A stretch of DNA of 35,948 nt from JBCBRR01 sp039029235 (GCA_039029235.1 JBCCGO010000005.1:1-35948); one strand, 5' to 3'. Shown: positions 25,069 to 35,585, numbered from the stretch's first letter. The notes: a model not told the origin generated them from the letters alone. Made by a program: numbers and translations.

Positions 25069-27085
25069 TCAGAACTGCAAGCTACCCAAACTACCTGGCA
25101 GGGTATGCTCTCCTGTATATATCCTAAAGACTTGTACGGCTGTTATAATACCTACCGCAGCTAAGCCTAGGGCTAAAGGCCAGGAGAGCAAAAGCGTAGC
25201 CATGACTAGGTTAAGCAGAAAAATCATGACCTGAAACTCGTGAAAGCCACTCATGATCACCAGCCAAAAACCTGCTACGAAAAGGATATAAAAAATACTT
25301 AATGGCCACACCCAGCTAGTGAAGTGCTTACCCTTCAGCGTAGGCGGCCATACAGGATAGGTTAGCAACCCTGGCGTGATAATTAGCACAGAATGGTATA
25401 TGATACTGTAGAGGGCTCCATAACTGGCTCTTATACCTTCATCGACCGTATATAACGAAGCATACGTAGCAGCAATGATGTAGATCCCAAACAGTGAAAA
25501 GGTATACTCTTTTTTGGGCAGGTTGTTTTGTAGATAGCGGGGCAAGCTAAAGCCTCGCACCTGGTCCTTAAAACGCTGCCAAGCAAGCGCTCGTTTTTGC
25601 CGAGCCGCTAGTAGTGGCACTTGATCTTTGATACCTACCCATCCCCCTTTTTCTCCGAGCAGATAGTGGCTACCCAGCAAGCCTACAAGATTGGCGAGCA
25701 TGCCTGGCGTAATAGCATCCATACTGAAGGCAAGCATACGCCAGATAACGACTGTACAAAAGCCAAATGCCATACCGATGAGTACAGCTCTGGTACTACT
25801 ACGAAAGCCAAAGATAGCTAGGAGGAACGGTACCGTGTAAATAGGCATGACAAAGCTTCCAGAGACCAGCAAAAGCTGCAGCAGATTATCAATCCTCAAG
25901 GCTAACAGCAGGGCAAAAAAACCGATACTTACAGCAAGCGATCTAGCAGCAACTATGCGATACCGCTCAGTTACACCTCTAATCCCCAGAAGGTCATGTA
26001 CTAATAATACAGCAGAAGAGTTTAAGAAAGAATCAGCTGTAGACATGGACATGGCGATAATACCTATACCAATAAGACCTTTCAGCCCTGGATAGGTGTA
26101 ATGATGGATCAGGTAATTGACCAGCTCTTTAGGGTTTAAGGTCGCGTCCTGGGTTAATAACAAGACACCTACCCAACTCACCAATATAGCTATCAGTAAG
26201 CAAACTACTGCTGCTAGGGAGAAAGCATGCTTTACCTGCAAGGTATCGCGAGACATGGCTATACGTTGGAAGATGGGCGACTCCATCGCAGGTATGACGC
26301 TATATAGCAATACTCCTAAGGCAGTGATAAAAGACGGATTCCAACCGAACATAGCTCTAAAATCGAACATAGGATTCGTAGCTAAGGTATGAATAACCTG
26401 TTCGGGCTGATTGAGACTGTTATAAACTACCAGAGCCAGGATAGGAATAAAGGTGCCAAAGGTAAAAAACTGCAAGACATCTGTAAAAGTTACAGCTCTA
26501 ATACCGCCAAAAGCTGAGTAGGTAACCACGATAAGCGCAGCAATGAAAATCATCGGATCAACTTGGCCACCGAAAATCGGGGTTAGAATCCTAGAAAAGA
26601 CCGAATCACCTTGGATACCGAAAATCAGGGTTAGAATCCTAGAAAAGACCTGAAACTGAATAGCCAAAGCCCCAGCCGCTTTGAGAATACCACTGAGAGC
26701 CGTGATTCTTCTCACAGTATCTCCATATAAGTCTCCCATAGCTTCTGCTACCGTAAGTTTACCTAGAAATTCGCCCATGCGAACAGCCAAGATCCGGCTA
26801 GTGATGATTAAATTTATCGATCCCCCTACTATCGTAGCGAGGATATAATAGATGCCGTGGACGTAGATATTTTCAAGAGCATAAAATAGGAACCCCCCCT
26901 CCTACCCACGTAGCCACAACCGTAGCCGTCAGGGTAGCAATAGAGAAATTGCGGCTACCTATAGCATAGTCGCGTAGCGTCCTGACTTCCCAGCCATAGG
27001 AAAGACCTACCCCCAGATTAGTAAGTAAGAATATACTGAATAGAACGATGTCTATATTTTGCTTAAGCTGATCAAATAAAAACAT
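25069..27085 (-). pseudogene. Sodium:solute symporter (SSS/PutP-like) sensor module, frameshifted
   Basis: Two frames make one protein. From the ATG at 27085 the first gives a membrane start ending in TATVVATWVGGG; the second resumes as FLFYALENIYVHGIYYILA and runs to TGA at 25069. The switch is at a run of seven G (26893-26899, C on the plus strand); six would restore frame and give 671 residues. ATW.GGG and RMGEFLGKLTVAEAMGDLYG are hallmarks of the SSS family. Extra membrane segments follow the ~12-helix core, then a GSLGSLQF end. Beyond the TGA the frame continues into the kinase-like/HD gene, a layout like CbrA-type transporter-sensor fusions. It also has a 48-bp in-frame duplication. Confidence 0.8.
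26562..26650 (-). repeat. 48-bp-period tandem duplication within the symporter
   Basis: Two 41-bp near-identical blocks (26562-26602 and 26610-26650) at a period of 48 bp, so 16 codons: VFSRILTLIFGIQGDS and VFSRILTPIFGGQVDP. In frame, it inserts an extra hydrophobic turn next to a membrane segment. Confidence 0.85.
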
Positions 27086-27508
27086 ACTGTAGCTATTTTA
27101 ATGTGTATTTTGATAAATATTCGGTATAAGTACTACGAAAGCTAGAGACTAACACTACATCCTTTATTACGCTTTCTACTCAGCTAAATAGCAAATTAAA
27201 TTAATAAGACCAAATCCTGTATCTGGACTGCACCAAGCATATTTTAAAGCCCGTAACCACGCCTATTATATCCTTTTACGCAGCCTACTTAGGCTTACTG
27301 ACCGACGCTCCCAAAAACCAGATCACCCTGTTCAGGAAAATTAACCAGCCTAAATACCGCACGAGCTACTGACTTTATGAGCAATCTAAGAAAGATCATA
27401 CGCTAGTTTAGCTACCTGTACGTTGTATCTTGCGGAGAAAGACATCTCTGTAGACAACCTTATCCTGATGAGGATTATATACGCCCCTAACTCCAATAAT
27501 TACACGCT
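27086..27508. other. Spacer between divergent symporter and rbfA
   Basis: AT-richer at the left. One short minus-strand ORF (33 codons, about 27287-27395, with LVNFPEQGDLVFGS) has no recognisable family. No convincing TAnnTTTG box was found for rbfA. Confidence 0.35.
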
Positions 27509-27895
27509 ATGGCCACAACCATCAGACAGCAACAAGTAGCCAGCCTACTCCAGCAAGCTTTGGGAACAATTTTTCTTCGCAGAGGGTCCATGTTGTTAGG
27601 CCCTGCCATGGTTACTGTCACAGAAGTACAGATCAATAGCAACCTGAGCCTAGCAAAGGTGTATTTGAGCTTTATGCTTCATGATAATCCAGCAGCTGTA
27701 CTCAAAAACATTGAGCAACGCAAGAGAGAACTTAGAAAGCTGCTGGGTGATCAAATAGGCAAAAAACTTCGTAAAGTCCCGTACTTACAGTTCCATATAG
27801 ATGACTCCGCAGAAAAGGCTAAGCACATTAACCGATTACTGAATACGTTAGATCTACCTCCTGATGTAGCAGCACCCTCAAAGGTGATGCAGTGA
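27509..27895 (+). CDS. rbfA: Ribosome-binding factor A
   Basis: 128 residues, ATG at 27509. KH-like fold with the RbfA pattern: RQQQVASLLQQALGTIF start, LGPAMVTVTEVQINSNLSLA, KVYLSFM, KKLRKVPYLQFHIDDS and a short helical tail. It assists 16S rRNA 5'-end maturation and late 30S assembly, and is needed in the cold in other bacteria. Stand-alone here, with no neighbouring nusA or infB. Confidence 0.92.
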   Translation: MATTIRQQQVASLLQQALGTIFLRRGSMLLGPAMVTVTEVQINSNLSLAKVYLSFMLHDNPAAVLKNIEQRKRELRKLLGDQIGKKLRKVPYLQFHIDDSAEKAKHINRLLNTLDLPPDVAAPSKVMQ

Positions 27896-28105
27896 GCTAA
27901 GTAGGAAATTATTTTTGATGTGGGTGGGGAATAAAAAAGTGCGGCGCCATCAGCAATTGTATCGCACTATGCAGAGAGCTATCAGTCTAGCCAGTACACC
28001 GATGATGGCAAACTATTAAGGCCGAAGAAGTAATGGGCCATTAGCGTACTGCTATATGCGCCTCAGCGTCATACCAGCCGCATCATATTATAAAGCAGAG
28101 GCTTG

Positions 28106-29374
28106 TCAGCCAGGAAAGGGGAAATCCTGCATCCAGCCTTGCACCTGCTTCTTGACAGTACTTAGCTGCTGGTCATTGGTGGGATTCATCAGCACCTGAT
28201 CTATCAACGCCACAACCTCTTCCATGTCAGACGCTTGCATCCCCCGCGTAGTCATGGCAGGAGTTCCCAGGCGCATGCCAGAAGTAATCGAGGCAGGTTG
28301 CCTATCAAAAGGCACCATATTCTTATTGACCGTGATCGTTGCCTTACCCAAGGCTTGCTCTGCTTCCGCGCCTGTCAACCCTTTATTTCGTAAATCAATC
28401 AATACGAGATGATTGTCCGTACCCCCCGTTACTACCTGGTAGCCTCGTTCCACAAAAGATTTTGCCATCTGCCGGGCGTTTTTCTGTACTTGCAGGATGT
28501 ACTCACGATACGTGTTACTCATGGCCTCGTCAAAAGCTACCGCCTTGGCGGCTATGCTATGCTCTAGCGGCCCTCCCTGTATACCCGGAAATACACTACC
28601 GTTTAGCAGGCTAGCCATGCTCTTCTGCCCCCCTTGCAAAGTCATGACTAGCTTATTAGCAGAATGCCGATCCATAAGTATCATCCCACCTCTAGGGCCC
28701 CGCAGCGTCTTGTGCGTAGTCATAGTTACAAAATGGCAATGAGGCACAGGATTATTGAGCAACTTTTGGGCGATCAGCCCTGCAGTATGAGCCACATCAG
28801 CTAGTAAAAAAGCCCCCACATGGTCTGCGATAGCACGCAGCCTAGCGTAGTCCCAATCACGGCTATAGGCAGAAGCCCCACAGATGATGAGCCGGGGCTT
28901 TGCGCGCTCAGCCTCAGTAGCCACTTCTTCCCAGTCAATCAAACCTGTCTCCTTCTGAACGCCGTAAAAAGAAGCTTGGTACAACTTGCCGGAGAAACTC
29001 GCAGCTGCGCCATGAGTTAGGTGACCTCCATGAGCTAGATCAAAGCCTAGAATACGATCTCCAGGCTGGAGCACAGCCAACATAACCGCGGCATTGGCCT
29101 GTGACCCAGCATGGGGCTGCACATTGGCCCAGCCGGCATTGAATAGCTTTTTAGCACGATTTATCGCTATACGCTCTATCTCATCTATCACCTCACAGCC
29201 GCCATAATATCGTTTGCCAGGCAACCCTTCGGCATACTTATTGGTCAGAATACTGCCCGTAGCCTCCCTAACCTGCTTAGAAGCAAAATTTTCCGAAGCA
29301 ATCAGTACCAAGCCTTGTTCTTGGCGCCGACGCTCCTTGTCGATCAGCTCAAATATAGTCGTGTCTCGTCTCAT
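28106..29374 (-). CDS. glyA: Serine hydroxymethyltransferase
   Basis: 422 residues from the ATG at 29372-29374. A TTG at 29455 would add 27 residues but lies upstream of the promoter box. Typical opening RRDTTIFELIDKERRRQEQG then LIASENFASKQV. PLP site: VTMTTHKTLRGPRGG with the Schiff-base lysine at K222, and LADVAHTAGL upstream. YAEGLPGKRYYGG contributes the substrate pocket. It converts serine and tetrahydrofolate to glycine and 5,10-methylene-THF, supplying one-carbon units. Single gene between rbfA and a long decayed region. Confidence 0.96.
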   Translation of the reverse strand: MRRDTTIFELIDKERRRQEQGLVLIASENFASKQVREATGSILTNKYAEGLPGKRYYGGCEVIDEIERIAINRAKKLFNAGWANVQPHAGSQANAAVMLAVLQPGDRILGFDLAHGGHLTHGAAASFSGKLYQASFYGVQKETGLIDWEEVATEAERAKPRLIICGASAYSRDWDYARLRAIADHVGAFLLADVAHTAGLIAQKLLNNPVPHCHFVTMTTHKTLRGPRGGMILMDRHSANKLVMTLQGGQKSMASLLNGSVFPGIQGGPLEHSIAAKAVAFDEAMSNTYREYILQVQKNARQMAKSFVERGYQVVTGGTDNHLVLIDLRNKGLTGAEAEQALGKATITVNKNMVPFDRQPASITSGMRLGTPAMTTRGMQASDMEEVVALIDQVLMNPTNDQQLSTVKKQVQGWMQDFPFPG

Positions 29375-29403
29375 AGTAGCCCAGCTCTCCGTTAGCCTAG
29401 CAA

Positions 29404-29411
29404 CAAAGATA
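29404..29411 (-). promoter_or_regulatory. -7 box of glyA
   Basis: TATCTTTG on the minus strand, an exact TAnnTTTG match. Transcription would start near 29397, about 23 bases before the ATG chosen for glyA. The -33 element is not clear. Confidence 0.5.
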
Positions 29412-29520
29412 AAGAGTTTTCTATTGCTCCTACATTGGCTCAGTAGCTTATACAATCAGGCCAGCTGTAAGTATAAGATGCACTAACATCGTTGGCTAGC
29501 AGCGCTAGTCTATTTAAATC

Positions 29521-29815
29521 CTAGGCACAATCTTTGTCTTGACTGAGCCCAGTATGCTGTACCACCGCAGCAACAATGCTTCTACTGGCTGCATATAGCA
29601 TTGGCAGCATTCAGCAGACTCTTGCTAGACCATAGCACTGCACAACCTTGTGTACCACCTCATCATGCACTTTTAGGAGCACTATCATCCATTTGGATCG
29701 CTGATATTTCACCCTTTATCTTAGTACTGCAGGTCCCAGAAGCTACAGCAAAGCACGTAACTACCTGCAGTTTAGCCAACCACAAAACCAGCAAAGTCAC
29801 AAAAACTAGCTGCAT
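29521..29815 (-). pseudogene. Small secreted-protein-like gene, frameshifted with an in-frame TGA
   Basis: From an ATG at 29815 a signal-peptide-like start (MQLVFVTLLVLWLAKLQVV) leads to KIKGEISAIQMDDSAPK. Dropping one A in an AAAA run near 29675 joins it to VHDEVVHKVVQCYGLARVC, a TGA, then MLPMLYAASRSIVAAVVQ and TAG at 29521. The total is 98 codons plus one base. No family recognised. It may be chance, but the three segments line up in order with a single shift. Confidence 0.3.
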
Positions 29816-29928
29816 ATCCCCTTCCGGATGTTTATCAGCAAGCCAGGGCACATACTCATAAGCTTGTACAAGCAGGGATGAACTTCTCTAGACCAGGAGG
29901 CACTTAAAGATCCCTACCCTTAGCCTAC

Positions 29929-30099
29929 CTAGCGCTTTTCTAGCCGCGTTACTGGCCGCTCCTTAATCAGCAAAGGCTGCACCACACAAGAACCATGGGG
30001 CAAGCTCTCAAAAGCGATCCAAAAATTCATCCCGCTCCCGGGACCCGCCAGATCAGTAAGCAAGTAAGCTGGATCGCGCAGCGAAATGGTGGGTAGCGA
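29929..30099 (-). pseudogene. C-terminal remnant of an unidentified protein
   Basis: 57 open codons on the minus strand ending in TAG at 29929: SLPTISLRDPAYLLTDLAGP, then GSGMNFWIAFESLPHGSCVV, then QPLLIKERPVTRLEKR. Upstream, TRQQELRKVIA continues in another frame, behind two in-frame TAA codons. The composition is clearly protein-like, but I do not recognise the family. Confidence 0.35.
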
Positions 30100-30899
<800 letters not shown>

Positions 30900-31303
30900 G
30901 TATTTACAAGTCTTGTAAATATAGCACAAGAGCAGCTGCATAAACATACAACACTCCAACAGTAATGGATTCGCTCGACTAGCTTATTTTTAGTCAATAC
31001 AATATATTACACCTTTTAGAATATTTTGATGACGCCTCATGCTTATTCCTCATTACTTGGTATATTCCATACGACATTGTTCTTAATAAGTAAAGCTTCC
31101 CATGACCAGCCACCTTGTGTTAGGCATACTTTGGAGCATAGAACCTGGCCACTATAGCTACGACAAGCCTTCCTCTCCCCCTAAAGGACTTGATTCCCCA
31201 AAAAGCCACGTCAAATGCTGTAGTGCCCAACAATAGGCCTAGGGTGTGGATGCAGTATATCTGAGGAGTGCTACCCACTAAGGTGCGCCACAAAACAAAT
31301 TCT
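30900..31303. other. clpC upstream region
   Basis: AT-rich at the left. TATATCTG at 31255-31262 and TACTTTGG near 31129 are single-mismatch relatives of the -7 box. No heat-shock inverted repeat (CIRCE-like) was seen. A minus-strand ORF overlapping the clpC start has no family features. Confidence 0.35.
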
Positions 31304-33829
31304 ATGCAACTAACTGACGGAGTCAAGAAAATTATCGCCCTGAGCAGGAAAGTGGCTGCCAAACTACAAAATAGATATATCCAGCCCGCACACATCTTAT
31401 TGGGGATCTTGCAGTACGAGGAATGCCTCGCCTACACAATACTTCGTATACTAGGCACCCCCATAGCAGCGCTGCGCACAGCACTCGAAGAAGCTAACCG
31501 AGAGAGCAATGATCCATCCCCGCTTCCACGCATGATGCTTGAAGACAGTATAACGCTCACAACCGAAGTAGAAGACCTGCTCAAGCTTACCCAAAAATAC
31601 GCTAAGAAGCTTCGAAGAGAGGCTGTCGGAACAGAGCACATACTCTTAGCTACACTCAAAACCGAACACCTGGCGGCGACCCGTATCCTCAACCGATTCA
31701 GTATCACCTACGAATCTGTAGAACACGTGCTCACACACCAGCTAGCCCGGCACTACCGCATCGTACAAGCAGTAGAAAGCGACGATAGCCGGGCCTCAAG
31801 CAGCTCAGAGAGTGCAATGGCTAGCCGTAGCGTAGCTATCAAGAGAGTAGAAAAGCCTAAAACACCGATACTGAATAGCTTTAGTAGAGACCTCACCAAG
31901 CTAGCAGAAGAAGGCAAGCTCGATCCAATTGTGGGTAGAGCAAAAGAAATAGAACGGGTAGCACAAATCCTGAGTAGGCGCAGAAAAAATAACGCCTTGC
32001 TGGTCGGTGAGCCCGGCGTAGGGAAGACAGCCATTGCAGAAGGACTAGCATTACAAATCATACGAGGGAGGGTAGCCAAGACTTTACTGGGCAAACGCGT
32101 TGTAACGCTGGACCTGACAGCTCTCGTAGCTGGGACCAAATACCGAGGTCAGTTTGAGGAGCGGCTTAGAGGCGTCATGAACGAACTGGAAAAGTCGACC
32201 CAAATTATTCTTTTCATCGATGAACTACACACCCTCATAGGCGCAGGGGGAGCCTCAGGTACGCTCGATGCCTCCAATATCTTAAAGCCAGCCTTGGCTA
32301 GAGGCGAGCTGCAGTGTATGGGTGCCACTACATTTAGCGAGTATAGGCAGCACATTGAAAAAGACGGGGCACTAGCCAGAAGATTTCAAGTAGTGACGGT
32401 AGCTCCCACTACGGTCGCAGAAACCATCGAGATCCTCCAAAACATTAAGACTATCTATGAAGACCACCACGCAGTTATTTATACGCCAGAAGCTATCGCA
32501 GCCTGCGCTCAGCTAGCTGAGCGATACATCAGCAACCGCTTACTCCCAGACAAAGCCATCGATGTCCTGGACGAAAGCGGCGCTAGGGTACATATGCTCA
32601 ATCTGCGTATCCCCCCTAGCATTACGCAGCTAGAAGAAGCCATCGAGTCGGTAAGACTCGAGAAAAACAGCGTAGTCAGGAACCAAAAATATGAAGAGGC
32701 AGCTCAGCTGCGCGATCAAGAACGGAAATTACACGAGAAACTTGTACTAGAGCGAGGTCGGTGGGAAGAAGAAATTAGGGCCCACAAATATCCGCTCTCT
32801 AGCGACCATGTAGCCGAAGTCATTACCACCATGACAGGTATCCCTGCACACCGCATAGCCCATAAGCACGAGGCAAAGCTACTCACCATCAAGCAAGAAC
32901 TCCAGGCCAAAGTCATAGGCCAAGACGAAGCCATCGATAAGCTCGTCAAGGCCATACAGCGAACCTACGTGGGGCTTCAAGACCCGAATAGACCCCTGGG
33001 TACTTTCATATTTTTAGGTCCTACGGGGGTAGGCAAGACAGCCCTAGCCAAAGCCTTGGCCGAACTACTCTTTGACAGAGAAAACGCCCTCATCAGGCTA
33101 GATATGAGCGAATACATGGAGAAGTTTACAGCCTCCCGACTCATAGGTGCACCGCCAGGGTATATAGGCTACGAAGAAGGTGGGCAGCTCACAGAAAAAA
33201 TACGAAACAATCCCTACAGCGTCGTCCTACTAGATGAGATAGAGAAAGCTCATCCAGATGTGTATAACTTATTGCTACAAATCATGGATGATGGAATACT
33301 GACCGATGGGCTGGGCAGAAAAATAGATTGTAGGCATGCGATCATCATCATGACTTCTAATGTAGGCGCTAGAGACTTACAAAGTACTGAAATAGGCTTT
33401 ATGACCAGCACTCAAAAGAACGACCTAGACGATATACAAAAAGCCAAAGTTCATAAAGCGCTCAAGCAAACCTTTAGGCCCGAGTTCATTAACCGGCTAG
33501 ATGGAGTAATCGTCTTTAACATACTTACGCAAGCGCATATTCGTCAGATCATTGATGCACAGCTAGCACAGCTAGCAAACAGAGCTGTCCAGGTAGGCTA
33601 CAAACTAGAAGCGACTAGGCAGGCCAAAGACTTTCTTAGCAAGAAAGGTTATGACCCCCAGTATGGTATTCGACCACTCAAGCGGGCTATTCAGCAGTAC
33701 ATAGAAGACGCCATTACAGCCCAGATACTTTCAGGCGCCATCCAGCCAGGAGACACGGTACGCATCGGCCATAGAAAAGGCAATGCAGTATTGAATCTAC
33801 AAGTCAGGCAAGCCAAAGCAAAGATCTAG
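31304..33829 (+). CDS. clpC: ATP-dependent Clp protease ATP-binding subunit ClpC
   Basis: 841 residues from the ATG at 31304; a GTG at 31268 would add 12 residues that do not fit the family. Two Clp_N repeats (about 1-145), first AAA+ with Walker A GEPGVGKTA (about 234) and Walker B ILFIDELHTL (about 303), a UVR/middle segment (about 454-485, NQKYEEAAQLRDQERKL) that marks ClpC rather than ClpB, second AAA+ with Walker A GPTGVGKTA (about 571), and the D2-small domain. It unfolds substrates for ClpP, and in some bacteria works with McsB-type adaptors. rsmG follows 14 bp downstream. Confidence 0.94.
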   Translation: MQLTDGVKKIIALSRKVAAKLQNRYIQPAHILLGILQYEECLAYTILRILGTPIAALRTALEEANRESNDPSPLPRMMLEDSITLTTEVEDLLKLTQKYAKKLRREAVGTEHILLATLKTEHLAATRILNRFSITYESVEHVLTHQLARHYRIVQAVESDDSRASSSSESAMASRSVAIKRVEKPKTPILNSFSRDLTKLAEEGKLDPIVGRAKEIERVAQILSRRRKNNALLVGEPGVGKTAIAEGLALQIIRGRVAKTLLGKRVVTLDLTALVAGTKYRGQFEERLRGVMNELEKSTQIILFIDELHTLIGAGGASGTLDASNILKPALARGELQCMGATTFSEYRQHIEKDGALARRFQVVTVAPTTVAETIEILQNIKTIYEDHHAVIYTPEAIAACAQLAERYISNRLLPDKAIDVLDESGARVHMLNLRIPPSITQLEEAIESVRLEKNSVVRNQKYEEAAQLRDQERKLHEKLVLERGRWEEEIRAHKYPLSSDHVAEVITTMTGIPAHRIAHKHEAKLLTIKQELQAKVIGQDEAIDKLVKAIQRTYVGLQDPNRPLGTFIFLGPTGVGKTALAKALAELLFDRENALIRLDMSEYMEKFTASRLIGAPPGYIGYEEGGQLTEKIRNNPYSVVLLDEIEKAHPDVYNLLLQIMDDGILTDGLGRKIDCRHAIIIMTSNVGARDLQSTEIGFMTSTQKNDLDDIQKAKVHKALKQTFRPEFINRLDGVIVFNILTQAHIRQIIDAQLAQLANRAVQVGYKLEATRQAKDFLSKKGYDPQYGIRPLKRAIQQYIEDAITAQILSGAIQPGDTVRIGHRKGNAVLNLQVRQAKAKI

Positions 33830-33843
33830 CTTATAAGCCAGCA

Positions 33844-34458
33844 GTGATAGCAACACCTGTATCGCATTATTTCAGCTATTTAAGTCCCCGGCAGCAAACA
33901 CAGTTGCAGCAACTAGCCCCCCTATACCAAGCGTGGAATACCCGCCTCAACCTGATCTCACGCAAGGATATAGCCAACCTAGATATACGGCACGTGCTCT
34001 ACTCCCTAAGCATAGCCAAAATCGTTACCTTCAAGCCTAGCGCCAGAATTCTGGACGTAGGCACAGGAGGTGGCTTCCCGGGCATTCCCCTTGCTATCCT
34101 GTTCCCGCAAGTTCACTTTCATCTCATAGATTCAGTAAACAAAAAGATCAAGGCTGTACAAGGCATTGCACAGACACTAAGCTTGCAGAATGTCACCACG
34201 CAGCCTGTCCGCGCAGAAGTATTAGGAGGCACTTATGACTTTGTCCTAGGAAGGGCTGTGACCAACCTGCCAACCTTCTACACCTGGGTAAAGGATAAAA
34301 TTTCTCCCCACCCTCAGCACGAAATACCCAATGGTATCTTATATCTCAAAGGGAAGGAGCCCATTGCCCTTCCCCTAAACTACCGTACCTATGCCATCGG
34401 GCAATTTTTTAGAGAACCCTTTTTCCAGACTAAGCAGCTAGTGCACATCTATCCCTAG
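33844..34458 (+). CDS. rsmG: 16S rRNA (guanine-527-N7)-methyltransferase RsmG
   Basis: 204 residues from a GTG at 33844; no in-frame ATG lies near the family start, and the opening VSHYFSYLSPRQQTQLQQL fits. The AdoMet motif I is ILDVGTGGGFPGIPLAILFP (about 69-88), preceded by the family's NLISRKDIANLDIRHVLYS. It makes m7G527 in the 530 loop of 16S rRNA. Spacing to clpC suggests one transcript. Complete, usual length. Confidence 0.93.
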   Translation: MIATPVSHYFSYLSPRQQTQLQQLAPLYQAWNTRLNLISRKDIANLDIRHVLYSLSIAKIVTFKPSARILDVGTGGGFPGIPLAILFPQVHFHLIDSVNKKIKAVQGIAQTLSLQNVTTQPVRAEVLGGTYDFVLGRAVTNLPTFYTWVKDKISPHPQHEIPNGILYLKGKEPIALPLNYRTYAIGQFFREPFFQTKQLVHIYP

Positions 34459-34508
34459 GCCCTATCCTGGGGTTCGCGAGTCCTAAAACACAATTTTGGA
34501 GAGCCCTT

Positions 34509-34670
34509 ATGAAAACAGATAGAAGCAGCCAAACATTCCTTACAGAGCATACCCTAGGCGCCTTTAAGCAATATGCTGTCACCCAACCACGAGGGTACTA
34601 CGCGCTACTATCGCTATCTTGGATACGTGAGTCAGTGATTACACATGCTATGGGAGTATCCATATATTGA
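34509..34670 (+). CDS. Possible 53-residue small protein
   Basis: ATG at 34509, TGA at 34668. Contains FLTEHTLGAFKQYAVTQPRG and a weakly hydrophobic YYALLSLSWIRESV. No family recognised and no promoter box seen. It fills the gap between rsmG and tRNA-His and may be an eroded fragment or chance. Confidence 0.2.
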   Translation: MKTDRSSQTFLTEHTLGAFKQYAVTQPRGYYALLSLSWIRESVITHAMGVSIY

Positions 34671-34742
34671 CCAGCTAAGCTCACATGTTGAGAAGTTATC
34701 GAATTTTATTTTATCTTATTCAGATCTATCACACTCCCAACG

Positions 34743-34815
34743 GTGATTGTAGCTCAGGGGTTAGAGCGCTGGTTTGTGGCACCAGAGGTCGCGGGTTCGA
34801 ATCCCGTCTTTCACC
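34743..34815 (+). tRNA. tRNA-His(GUG) with two acceptor mismatches
   Basis: Anticodon loop TTGTGGC (GTG) on a perfect CTGGT/ACCAG stem; D arm GCTCAGGGGTTAGAGC; T arm GCGGG-TTCGAAT-CCCGT. A G at 34742 provides the G-1 expected of tRNA-His and faces C73. The acceptor GTGATTG against CTTTCAC leaves positions 5:68 and 6:67 as T-T mismatches. CCA is not encoded. Confidence 0.9.
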
Positions 34816-34964
34816 CAAGCATACGCTTACCGGCCTACATGTCGCTGACTTCCAGGCTATCTGCCTATGAGTGACACAGAAGCAGTTTGGCAAGCTTTCA
34901 AGCCAGGTGCACACTCATGATAGTCAGCAAGAAAACACGGTCGGCAACAAAACAATGGTCATTG

Positions 34965-35174
34965 ATGAAACAACTACTTACCTTAACTATTCGGGCTTAT
35001 CAAGTTTTAATATCCCCCTTGCTGCTCCCTTCTTGTCGGTTCCGGCCCACATGTTCAGCTTATATCCACGAAGCCATCGTCAAACATGGCGCTATTAGCG
35101 GGACATGGCTAGGCATGAAGCGGCTAGCGCGCTGCCATCCATGGGGCAAAAGCGGCTACGACCCTGTTCCCTAG
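34965..35174 (+). CDS. yidD: Membrane protein insertion efficiency factor YidD
   Basis: 69 residues from the ATG at 34965; upstream TTG starts would add a tail unlike the family. The core LISPLLLPSCRFRPTCSAYI and the end GTWLGMKRLARCHPWGKSG, then YDPVP, are diagnostic. YidD sits at the inner membrane near YidC and helps membrane-protein insertion. In many bacteria it is next to rnpA/yidC; here it stands alone after tRNA-His. Confidence 0.92.
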   Translation: MKQLLTLTIRAYQVLISPLLLPSCRFRPTCSAYIHEAIVKHGAISGTWLGMKRLARCHPWGKSGYDPVP

Positions 35175-35585
35175 CTCTTCATTTTAAGTATCATAGCCTA
35201 GCTATACTATCTAGATCCTCCCTATACAGTGTTCGTACTAGTAACTACCATGCATCCTAAGAAGCACTAGGATACCCAGAACAGCTCCAGCAACCTAGCT
35301 AGGCGTTCAGCCAGCGTTGCTAGCCTTGCTCAATACCGTCTACAGGTGATCTCTTGCATATGTCAGCAGAAGAGGCTTATAAAAACTGAGCGTTGCAGTG
35401 TACTGACTTGGCGTAAGCATAGCTCAGCAAAAAACGATCAAGATCCGAACAGCCCCGAGTACAGAAATTATTATTCAACCATAGCTCATAGTTAGTGGAA
35501 ATGAGAAAAAATTTGCTAGTTTTGATGAACTTTAATACCTAGTTATACTTAACGGTAGTGGTGCAACAACCTAACTAATGATAAC
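35175..35585. other. Spacer upstream of the right-edge secreted protein
   Basis: No convincing ORF. The minus strand has short frames broken by stops. A candidate -7 box lies at its right end. Confidence 0.4.
35517..35524 (+). promoter_or_regulatory. Putative -7 box of the right-edge gene
   Basis: TAGTTTTG fits TAnnTTTG. Transcription would start near 35531, about 55 bases before the ATG at 35586. No clear -33 TTG. Confidence 0.35.

Noticed and set aside
25069..25071. TGA decoded as tryptophan genome-wide
   Set aside because: TGA is used as the terminal stop of tyrS and the toxin gene here, so a global reassignment does not fit; a local lesion is simpler.
31120..31395. Minus-strand 91-codon hydrophobic ORF
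   Set aside because: It overlaps the clpC start and coding region antisense and has no recognisable features; likely a shadow.
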